From JANLSO01 sp031362405 (GTDB taxonomy: Bacteria > Actinomycetota > Thermoleophilia > Miltoncostaeales > Miltoncostaeaceae): DNA of 8,588 nt. Below are positions 1-6,075 of the stretch, piece after piece. The notes beneath the pieces were generated by a model. The model ran no database searches and had not been told where the DNA came from. It saw only the letters and a program-made list of their open reading frames with translations. The stretch is from assembly GCA_031362405.1 (NCBI GenBank), contig JANLSO010000205.1, positions 1 to 8,588 of the forward strand, in the 5' to 3' direction. The stretch's first letter is position 1; each line of letters starts with the position of its first letter. The position numbers were made by a program, and so were the translations under genes.

Positions 1-1864
1 TGTCGGCTGAGCCCATGAACACGCGGGTGTCCTCACCCGAGAAAAACGCGAACACGCGCGCATGTTCGAGGAACCGACCGACCAGCGATACAACGCGGAT
101 GTTCTCGCTGACCCCCGGAACCCCCGGCCGCAGCGCGCAGATCCCCCGGACGATCAGGTCGACCGGAACGCCGGCCTGCGACGCCCGGTAGATCGCCTCG
201 ATGCACGGCCCGTCGACCAGGGAGTTCATCTTCAGTACGACCCGGCCCGGCGTGCCGTCGCGGTGAGCGGCGATGACGCGCTCGATTTCGTCGATGAGAC
301 CAACGCGCAGATCGTTCGGCGCGACGAGAATCGTGCGGTACTCGGGCGGTCGACCGAACCCGGTGAGGTAGTTGAACAGGTCGGCGACGTCCTCGGTGAG
401 GTTGTCGTCGCAGGTGAAAAGGCCGAAGTCGGTGTAGAGACGGGCGGTGCGCGGGTGGTAGTTGCCGGTCCCGATGTGCACGTACCGGCGCACCGCATCG
501 CCTTCGCGGCGCACAACCAGCGCCAGCTTGGCGTGGGTCTTCAGACCCGGGATTCCGTAGACGACGTGTACGCCCGAGCGCTCCAGGTCGCGCGCCCAGC
601 GGATGTTGCGCTCTTCGTCGAAGCGGGCCTTGACCTCGACCAGGCAGACGGTCTGCTTGCCCTCCTCTGCCGCATGGAGCAGGGCGGTGACGAGGGGCGA
701 ATCCCCGCTGGTGCGGTACATCGTCTGCTTGATGGCGAGCACGTCGGGATCGTCGACGGCCTGCTGGACGAAGCGCTCGACGCTGGTGTGGAAGTCGTCG
801 TACGGGTGGTGCACCAGGATGTCGCCGCTGCGAATCGCGGCGAAGATATCGATCTGCTGGTCGTCTTGGGACCGCAGGCGCGGCCCCGTGACCGGGCGCC
901 ACTGGGCATCGCGCAGATCGGGCCGGTCGAGGTCTGCCAGGGCCCAGAGGGCGGTGAGATCGAGCATGCCCTCGATCCGGTAGACGTCGCGCTCGACGAT
1001 CGACATCGCCTCGGTGAGGGTGTCGATCAGCTCGGCGGGCGCGTCGGCGGCGACCTCGAGGCGCACGACATGGCCAAAGCGGCGCTGGTGCAGCTGATCC
1101 TCAACCGCACCGAGCAGGTCGTTGGCGTCGTCGTCGATATCGAAGTCGGCATCGCGCGTGACGCGGAACTGTGTGCAACGGGCGATTTCCATCCCGGGAA
1201 ACAGACGGCCAACGTGCTCCTGGATGAGATCCTCCAACGGGACCAGAAAGCCATCGGCGGGGAATAGTCGGGGGAGCCCGGGCGGCACTTTCACGCGGGC
1301 GAAGCGCGATTCGCCGCCGGTGGGGTCACGCACCAAAAGCCCGAGGTTCAGGGAAAGCCCGGAAATGTAGGGGAACGGCAGGCCCGGCCCGACGGCGAGC
1401 GGCGTGAGCACCGGGAAGACCTGTCGCTCGAAGCGCTCGTCAGCATCGCGGCGCGCGGCCTTTGGCAGGTCGTGGACCCCCCGCAGGCAGACGTCCGCCG
1501 CTTCCAGCGCGGGGTGCAGCTCGTCGCGCCAGATCCGCGACTGCTCGGCGACCATCTCACTGACCCGATCGGAGATGGCGTCGAGGACCGCTTCGCGCGG
1601 CATCCGGTCGGGAGTGGAGGGCCGCCGGCCGGCGGCGATCGCCTCCTGCATGGTGGCGACGCGCACCATGAAGAACTCGTCGAGGTTGCTTCCCGCAATC
1701 GCGAGGAACTTGCAGCGCTCGAGCAGCGGCTGACGAGGGTCGCGGGCCAAAGCGACGACGCGGGCATTGAACGCCAGCCAGCTCAGCTCGCGATTCAGGT
1801 AGAGCCGCGGGTTGGTGAGGTCGGCCGCTGCCGTGATGTCGTCGGTTGTCGTCACGCTGCGCAT
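1..1864 (-). CDS. ppk1: Polyphosphate kinase 1, 3' end cut by the window edge
   Basis: PPK1 reversibly polymerises the gamma-phosphate of ATP into inorganic polyphosphate through a phosphohistidine intermediate. The minus-strand frame is open from the ATG at 1864 to the left edge (621 residues) with no stop. The N-terminal domain begins with LYLNRELSWLAFN (about residues 18-30) and contains NLDEFFMVRV. A middle segment reads VFPVLTPLAV...PFPYISGLSLNL. The catalytic part has HHPYDDFHTS, VKARFDEERN (Arg414, equivalent to E. coli Arg405) and GLKTHAK, where His444 matches the phosphorylated His435. His463 in YVHIGTGNYHP matches His454, and His601 in FLEHARVF matches His592. The visible part ends at GSAD, the start of the usual GSADWM motif, so roughly 70-100 residues lie outside. 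The start is 34 bases after the protease stop, with no clear Shine-Dalgarno. It is probably transcribed with the protease and membrane genes upstream. No frameshift is seen. Confidence 0.97.
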   Translation of the reverse strand, partial: MRSVTTTDDITAAADLTNPRLYLNRELSWLAFNARVVALARDPRQPLLERCKFLAIAGSNLDEFFMVRVATMQEAIAAGRRPSTPDRMPREAVLDAISDRVSEMVAEQSRIWRDELHPALEAADVCLRGVHDLPKAARRDADERFERQVFPVLTPLAVGPGLPFPYISGLSLNLGLLVRDPTGGESRFARVKVPPGLPRLFPADGFLVPLEDLIQEHVGRLFPGMEIARCTQFRVTRDADFDIDDDANDLLGAVEDQLHQRRFGHVVRLEVAADAPAELIDTLTEAMSIVERDVYRIEGMLDLTALWALADLDRPDLRDAQWRPVTGPRLRSQDDQQIDIFAAIRSGDILVHHPYDDFHTSVERFVQQAVDDPDVLAIKQTMYRTSGDSPLVTALLHAAEEGKQTVCLVEVKARFDEERNIRWARDLERSGVHVVYGIPGLKTHAKLALVVRREGDAVRRYVHIGTGNYHPRTARLYTDFGLFTCDDNLTEDVADLFNYLTGFGRPPEYRTILVAPNDLRVGLIDEIERVIAAHRDGTPGRVVLKMNSLVDGPCIEAIYRASQAGVPVDLIVRGICALRPGVPGVSENIRVVSLVGRFLEHARVFAFFSGEDTRVFMGSAD

Positions 1865-1898
1865 TGTGAACGCCGGGAGGCGTACAGGGAAGCGGGTG

Positions 1899-3263
1899 TT
1901 ACGCGGCAGGAGCCTCGGGCACGACCGGGGCCGGCTCGCGCTGCGCCCTCAGGCGGTAGTCGGTGCCCCCACGGGCCGCACCGACCTCCACCGTGTACAC
2001 CCCGGGGAACTGGGCGACGATCTCGAGGCTTTCATCCGATGAACGTCCGAGCGACGCCGCCGCGAGCCAGAGCCGCGCGAACGCCGAGCCGGTACGAAAG
2101 CCCGGGGTTCGCGGCCGCCAGAGCTTGAGGTCGAGGTCGGCGGTCGCGCCAACCGGCGCCGTCAGGGTGAGGGTCAGGTGGTCGCCCTCGGCGAGCCTGA
2201 CGCGGAAGTCGTCGCGCGGGTCACGCCCGACCACCACGCGGCCGCGAACGGACCCTGCAACCGGCCCCACGCCCCCCGCCAACGGCGGTTGTTGGGCGGC
2301 CCGGCGGGGATCGTTGTTCGGTTCGTCGGGGTCCTTGGTCGGGGTGGGCGCCGCGAGCGCGGCGGGCAGATCGACGATGCCCGCACCCGTCGCGATGTCG
2401 ACACCGGGGGCATCGACATCGTGCGCCGTACCGACAAGCAGTGCCTCGATCTGCGATCGGTCGAAATCCGGCCGCGCCGCCCAGAGTCGCGCCGCCACGC
2501 CTGAGACCACGGCGGCGGCCATCGAGCTGCCCGAGAGGCGCCCGTAGGCCCCGCCCGGCAGTGTCGACAGCACGTTCTCGCCCGGCGCGGCAATCGCCAC
2601 CTGGGGTCCGCGGGTGGAGCTTGCGAGCGGTAACCCGGCATCGGTCGTCGCCGATACCGCGAGCACGTGCTGGTAGGACCCGGGGTACTCCGGCCGGTTC
2701 CCTCGTGCTCCAGAATTGCCGACGGCGACGACGATGAGCGCCCCGCGGCCCACCGCATCATCAATCGCATCCTGCTCGAGCCGCGAGAAACCACCGCCCT
2801 CGATCGAGATGTTGATCACCCGGGCTTTGCGGGCCACCGCATAGCGGATGCCCCGCACCAATGCCGAGGTCGTCACCTGGCCGGCCGAGTCGCCGATCTT
2901 CACCGGCAGGATGCGCGCGGCCGACAGGCCGCTGACGCCCACGCCGTTGTCGCTCGCTGCGGCGATGATGCCCGCCACGTGCGTGCCGTGACCCTCGAGA
3001 TCGACAAGCGCGTCGCGGCTGCCCGGTGCGAACGACCGCGCGAACCGCGTGTCGAGGGCGGTCTGGAGATCGGGCGCGTCGCCGGCAACCCCGGTGTCGA
3101 GCACCGCCACGAGGGGAATCTCTCCGGGGCCCGGGGTCGGAGGCGTCCATCCCACGGAGGTCAGGTGCGGCTGGTCGATGCGCAGCGGGTCACCGGCGAT
3201 CCGAACCTTCGCCGGCGGCGCGATCACGATCGCCGGTGGGGGCGGTGGAGCGGCGACGAACAT
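1899..3263 (-). CDS. Subtilisin-family (S8) serine protease with C-terminal PPC-like domain
   Basis: A 454-residue protein with a complete S8 catalytic set: Asp56 in VAVLDTGV, His92 in GHGTHVAG, oxyanion Asn183 in VAVGNSG and Ser247 in SGSSMAAAVVSG. The serine motif departs from the common GTSMAAPHVAG: Thr is Ser, and the Pro-His pair is replaced by Ala-Val. After a Pro-rich linker near residue 290 a DEPNN motif opens a beta-rich segment (to about 440; DDFRVRLAEGDHLTLTLTAP, later GVYTVEVGA) that resembles the bacterial pre-peptidase C-terminal (PPC) domain. The N-terminus is MFVAAPPPPPAIVIAPP, with no positively charged start or clear hydrophobic core, so I see no classical signal peptide. 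That is odd for a PPC-bearing S8 enzyme. The ATG overlaps the stop of the membrane gene (TGATG), implying translational coupling. An in-frame extension upstream would only read antisense-like Arg-rich sequence. Substrate unknown. Confidence 0.94.
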   Translation of the reverse strand: MFVAAPPPPPAIVIAPPAKVRIAGDPLRIDQPHLTSVGWTPPTPGPGEIPLVAVLDTGVAGDAPDLQTALDTRFARSFAPGSRDALVDLEGHGTHVAGIIAAASDNGVGVSGLSAARILPVKIGDSAGQVTTSALVRGIRYAVARKARVINISIEGGGFSRLEQDAIDDAVGRGALIVVAVGNSGARGNRPEYPGSYQHVLAVSATTDAGLPLASSTRGPQVAIAAPGENVLSTLPGGAYGRLSGSSMAAAVVSGVAARLWAARPDFDRSQIEALLVGTAHDVDAPGVDIATGAGIVDLPAALAAPTPTKDPDEPNNDPRRAAQQPPLAGGVGPVAGSVRGRVVVGRDPRDDFRVRLAEGDHLTLTLTAPVGATADLDLKLWRPRTPGFRTGSAFARLWLAAASLGRSSDESLEIVAQFPGVYTVEVGAARGGTDYRLRAQREPAPVVPEAPAA

Positions 3264-3634
3264 CAGAGTTTCAGGCGAAAGGCCGTGGCCACGAGGATAA
3301 CGAGAACCGTCACTGCGGCGATGGTCGCGAGCGCGAAAGAGACGCCGAGCACCAGCGGGATGAATGCGACCATGCCCTGCGAGATCGCCACGATCCAGAG
3401 CACGTCGCGAACCAGCCCGGGCTTCACGCGAGTCGCCAACATCACGGCGACCACCGCGACGATGACCACCAGAGAAGTCACCAGAAGAGCGTTGCGGTGC
3501 CACACGAGAACCGCGAGCACCTCGACGAGCGCGATCGCCGCGGATGCCGACAGCCGTCGCTGGCGTAGCCAGCGGCTCGCTTTCTCGCGCGGGCCTTTCG
3601 GCGGTTCGTCGATCACGATGGGGTAGTTGCGCAT
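3263..3634 (-). CDS. Small four-helix integral membrane protein, function unknown
   Basis: A 123-residue protein I cannot assign to a family. A basic N-terminus (residues 13-27, with Lys and Arg) is followed by four hydrophobic stretches at about 28-46, 50-68, 76-97 and 98-119, and a short FRLKL tail. By the positive-inside rule the N-terminus should be cytoplasmic, and with four helices the C-terminus too. I chose the ATG at 3634 over the GTG two codons upstream (3640) because a perfect AGGAGG sits five bases before the ATG and overlaps that GTG. It lies 55 bases after ispE and its stop overlaps the protease ATG by one base, so the two proteins are probably made together. Whether it anchors, exports or regulates the protease is only inference. 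Confidence 0.85.
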   Translation of the reverse strand: MRNYPIVIDEPPKGPREKASRWLRQRRLSASAAIALVEVLAVLVWHRNALLVTSLVVIVAVVAVMLATRVKPGLVRDVLWIVAISQGMVAFIPLVLGVSFALATIAAVTVLVILVATAFRLKL

Positions 3635-3639
3635 GGGCA

Positions 3640-3645
3640 CCTCCT
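3640..3645 (-). promoter_or_regulatory. Shine-Dalgarno site deciding the membrane gene start
   Basis: AGGAGG on the minus strand with a five-base spacer to the ATG at 3634. It is the strongest normally placed ribosome binding site in the window and marks an independent translation start after the gap that follows ispE. Confidence 0.8.
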
Positions 3646-3658
3646 GGTGATTGTAGCC

Positions 3659-3677
3659 CGGCCCCTCGATAAGGCCG
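3659..3677 (-). other. Short hairpin between ispE and the membrane protein gene
   Basis: On the minus strand CGGCCTT and AGGGGCCG can pair as a seven-base stem (five G-C pairs plus two G-U) around a five-base AUCGA loop. No T-tract follows, so it is not a textbook intrinsic terminator. It could be a weak terminator, a processing site or chance in GC-rich DNA. Confidence 0.35.
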
Positions 3678-3689
3678 ATATCCGCCCGG

Positions 3690-4517
3690 TTAGCCCCCGG
3701 TGTCGGTGCGCACCACCGCCGCCGCGAGAGCGCCGAGTTGCCCGGCCGCCTCCTGTGCGGCGCCCTCGTGGGTCCAGAGTGCCGCCAACGAACCGCCGCT
3801 GCCGCACAGGATCACCGCGCGTGCGCCATTGGCCTTCAGTACGCAGGCGGCCCGTTGGAGTTCTGGGGCCATGCGTCGGGCCGCAGGCCACAGGTCGTTC
3901 GCGGCGAGATCAAGCAGATCATGGGCATCGGGCGCCTCGGGCCACGGTTCGGGGGCCGGCGGCGGATCGCCCGCGTCGAACTCCGCGTAGACCGCCGCGG
4001 TCGACAGCGGCACGATCGGTGGCGTGATCACGGCAAAAAGCGGCGGGATCTGCGCCGAAGAAAGCTGCTCGCCGCGCCCGCGCGCCCACTGCGCGCCACC
4101 GCGGACAAAGAATGGGACGTCTGAGCCGACCTGCGCCGCTATCTGTTCGAGGCGTCGGAACCCGAGCCGCAGATCGAGGATCGTGTCGGCCGCACGAAGT
4201 ACCGCCGCCGCGTCGCTTGACCCTCCCCCCAAGCCGGCCTGAGGAGGTATGCGTTTATCGATGTCGACGGCGAGCGTCGGGAGCCCATCGACCTCCCGTT
4301 CGAGAGCGTCGAGGGCCTTCCACGCGAGGTTGTCAGGTCCGTCGATGCCCGGGCAGGTCACGGTGCGCCTCGTGCTGCGGCGCACCGTGACGGTGTCCTC
4401 CAAACCGTGCACGGCGACCATCAGTGAGGTAATCGGGTGGAAGCCATCGGCCCGGCGTGGTCCGACGCGCAGCACCAGATTGAGCTTGGCGGGTGCGGGG
4501 AGGGTCAGATCGTCCAT
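3690..4517 (-). CDS. ispE: 4-diphosphocytidyl-2-C-methyl-D-erythritol kinase
   Basis: IspE phosphorylates the 2-hydroxyl of CDP-methylerythritol with ATP, the fourth step of the MEP pathway to isoprenoid precursors, in the cytoplasm. The 275-residue product is close to the usual 280-310. It shows the GHMP-kinase layout: PAPAKLNLVLRV with catalytic Lys11, RRADGFHPI, the glycine-rich ATP loop GLGGGSSDAA (95-104), GSDVPFF with the catalytic Asp133, and the C-terminal glycine motif LCGSGGSLAAL (237-247). The ATG at 4517 is chosen because the conserved N-terminal motif starts within ten residues of it. Sequence further upstream in this frame lies inside rsmA and is Arg-rich shadow. The gene overlaps the end of rsmA by 13 bases and only a poorly spaced CAGGTG precedes it, so it is likely translated by coupling. 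Confidence 0.96.
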   Translation of the reverse strand: MDDLTLPAPAKLNLVLRVGPRRADGFHPITSLMVAVHGLEDTVTVRRSTRRTVTCPGIDGPDNLAWKALDALEREVDGLPTLAVDIDKRIPPQAGLGGGSSDAAAVLRAADTILDLRLGFRRLEQIAAQVGSDVPFFVRGGAQWARGRGEQLSSAQIPPLFAVITPPIVPLSTAAVYAEFDAGDPPPAPEPWPEAPDAHDLLDLAANDLWPAARRMAPELQRAACVLKANGARAVILCGSGGSLAALWTHEGAAQEAAGQLGALAAAVVRTDTGG

Positions 4518-5329
4518 GGCACCTGCACACGGAGTTCGAGAAACTGCGCCGGCGTGAGGTCTTGGGCGCGCACGGTCGACGAGAGGCCGAGCGCCGTGAG
4601 GCCTGCGGCGACCATCGCTCGGTCTGCGCCGGCACTGACCAATGCGTTCGACAGGGTCTTGCGGCGCTGCGCAAACCCGGCCCGGATAAACGCGCGCGTC
4701 GCCGCGTCGGGCGCCTGGGCGATCCGGCGCAGGGCGATCAAGGCCGAGTCGACGCGGGGGCGCGGCATGAAAACCTCGCGCCCGACGGGTCGGCGCAGGA
4801 TTGCCTCGGCGACGAGCTGTACGACCACGCTGGGGGCGCCGTAGAGGGCCGACGCGGGCACCGCCAGCCAGCGGTCTCCGACCTCGCGTTGCACCATCAC
4901 GCACCAGGCACGCAGGCCCGGCAGCCGCCACATGCTCTCCAATACGATCGGCGTGGCGATCGAGTAGGGCAGGTTCGCCACAAGCACCGTGGGAGCCGGC
5001 GTCAGCCCTTCGAGCGCGAGCTTCATGGCATCGGCCCAGTGGACGTCGACGTTGTCGTGGCCCTCCAACGCCTCGGTGAGCACCGGCTCGAGGCGGCGAT
5101 CGATCTCCACCGCGTGGACATGTTTCGCGGTACGTGCGAGGGCGGTCGTGAGCACCCCGGGGCCGGCCCCGATCTCCAGAACGATGTCGTCGGCGGCGAC
5201 GTCCACGGCCCGCAGGCTGAGATCGACCAGGTTCTCGTCAAGCAGGAAGTGCTGGCCGAGATCCGTGTCAGGCCGCAGGCCGTGTGCTTCGAGCAGGCGG
5301 CGCACACCCAGACGCGTCGGCCCGGTCAC
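4505..5329 (-). CDS. rsmA: 16S rRNA (adenine1518-N6/adenine1519-N6)-dimethyltransferase
   Basis: RsmA (KsgA) uses S-adenosylmethionine to dimethylate two adjacent adenines in the 3'-terminal helix of 16S rRNA during late small-subunit assembly. The 274-residue protein has the family N-terminus LGQHFLLDENLV (24-35), SAM motif I LEIGAGPGVLTTAL (51-64), the acidic motif VEID (74-77), ADAM (99-102) and the catalytic NLPYSIATP (119-127). These are followed by VQREVGDRW and the VFMPRPRVDSALIAL stretch typical of the family. The start is GTG at 5329, overlapping the tatD stop as GTGA. There is no Shine-Dalgarno, so reinitiation after tatD is expected. In Mycobacterium an rpfB gene separates tatD and ksgA; here nothing does. 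Confidence 0.97.
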   Translation of the reverse strand: MTGPTRLGVRRLLEAHGLRPDTDLGQHFLLDENLVDLSLRAVDVAADDIVLEIGAGPGVLTTALARTAKHVHAVEIDRRLEPVLTEALEGHDNVDVHWADAMKLALEGLTPAPTVLVANLPYSIATPIVLESMWRLPGLRAWCVMVQREVGDRWLAVPASALYGAPSVVVQLVAEAILRRPVGREVFMPRPRVDSALIALRRIAQAPDAATRAFIRAGFAQRRKTLSNALVSAGADRAMVAAGLTALGLSSTVRAQDLTPAQFLELRVQVPWTI

Positions 5330-6075
5330 CAGCCGAAGACGCGGGCCGCGTTGGCGGTCGTCAGCGCGTCCATTTCGGCCACGGGGACGTCGCGGACGGC
5401 CGCCAACGCGGCAAGTGTGTAGGCGACGTTGGCGGGCTGGTTCGGTCGCCCGCGCCGAGGCACCGGCGCCAGATAGGGGCTGTCGGTCTCGACCAACAGC
5501 CGGTCGGCGGGGAGCGCCGCCGCGGCGACACGCAGGTCGTCCGCTTTGCGGAAGGTCAGCGGTCCGGCGAAGCTCGTCATGTAGCCGCGCTCGATGACGG
5601 CCTCGACGTGGTCGGGCATCGAGAAGCAGTGGAGGATCACCGGGTGCCCGCCCGAGTCGGCGTCGAGGATCTCGAGCGTCCGCGGCGACGCCTCACGGGT
5701 GTGGATGACGATTGGCAGCCCAACCTCGCGGGCGACGGCGATCTGGCCGCGAAAGGCACATTCTTGGGCCAAGCGCTCGGCGTAGTCGTAATGGTAGTCG
5801 AGGCCGCACTCGCCGATCGCCACGACCTTGGGGTGCGCCGCCAGCTCGCGGATCCAGATGGCGTCGGCGTCGGTCCATCCATCGGCGTCGTGAGGATGCA
5901 CCCCGACCGCCGCGTAGACCTCGGGGTGGATGTCGGCCAAAGCGATGGCCCGTTCGCTCGACTCGCGCCCGCCGCCGATCGTCACGACCCGCTCGACGCC
6001 GGCCGCGCGTGCGAGCTCGATGAGCTCCGCGGGCGGGAGGTCGCATGACTCCAGGTGGGCATGGGTGTCGACTAC
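5326..6075 (-). CDS. tatD: TatD-family metal-dependent hydrolase (probable DNase), non-standard start
   Basis: TatD proteins are cytoplasmic TIM-barrel metal enzymes with 3'-5' exonuclease activity on DNA or RNA. All expected motifs are present, numbered from the start given: metal ligands His5 and His7 in VDTHAHLE, GVHPHD (58-63), Glu89 in IGECGLDYHYD, His125 in PIVIHTREA, His149 in ILHCFS, Asp198 in VETDSPYLAP, then the C-terminal ANAARVFGW. Length is 249 residues, normal for the family. No ATG, GTG or TTG exists where the start should be. The frame reads GTA-GTC-GAC-ACC, and a perfect AGGAGG lies seven bases before the GTA. That GTA overlaps metG's stop as GTAG. The nearest standard upstream start is GTG at 6150, which would add 25 Arg/Gly-rich residues unlike the family. 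I therefore place the start at GTA 6075, tentatively; GTC at 6072 is possible. Confidence 0.93.
   Translation of the reverse strand, partial: VVDTHAHLESCDLPPAELIELARAAGVERVVTIGGGRESSERAIALADIHPEVYAAVGVHPHDADGWTDADAIWIRELAAHPKVVAIGECGLDYHYDYAERLAQECAFRGQIAVAREVGLPIVIHTREASPRTLEILDADSGGHPVILHCFSMPDHVEAVIERGYMTSFAGPLTFRKADDLRVAAAALPADRLLVETDSPYLAPVPRRGRPNQPANVAYTLAALAAVRDVPVAEMDALTTANAARVFGW

Noticed and set aside
62..1267. A 401-codon open frame on the plus strand, plus long minus-strand frames at 33-902 and 1348-1767
   Set aside because: All are shadows of ppk1. The ppk1 frame shows family motifs throughout and no stop, while the others give low-complexity or Arg/Val/Asp-rich products with no family match.
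1865..1898. A possible promoter or terminator between the protease and ppk1
   Set aside because: The 34 bases contain no stable stem with a T-run and no convincing -10/-35 pair.
3264..3503. An 80-residue N-terminal extension of the S8 protease back to 3503
   Set aside because: It reads out of frame through the membrane protein gene, is rich in Arg and Gly, and offers no signal peptide. The ATG at 3263 in the TGATG overlap is a better start.
2667..3626. A 319-codon plus-strand frame opposite the protease and membrane genes
   Set aside because: Arg/His-rich, no recognisable domain, and antisense to a protease with a complete catalytic set.
3650..3655. A TACAAT -10-like element before the membrane protein gene
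   Set aside because: Transcription from it would begin within the Shine-Dalgarno sequence at 3640-3645, and no -35 element is found at normal spacing.
4518..4931. An N-terminal extension of ispE reaching back to 4931
   Set aside because: It lies inside rsmA in another frame, is Arg/Pro-rich, and the conserved IspE N-terminus starts just after the ATG at 4517.
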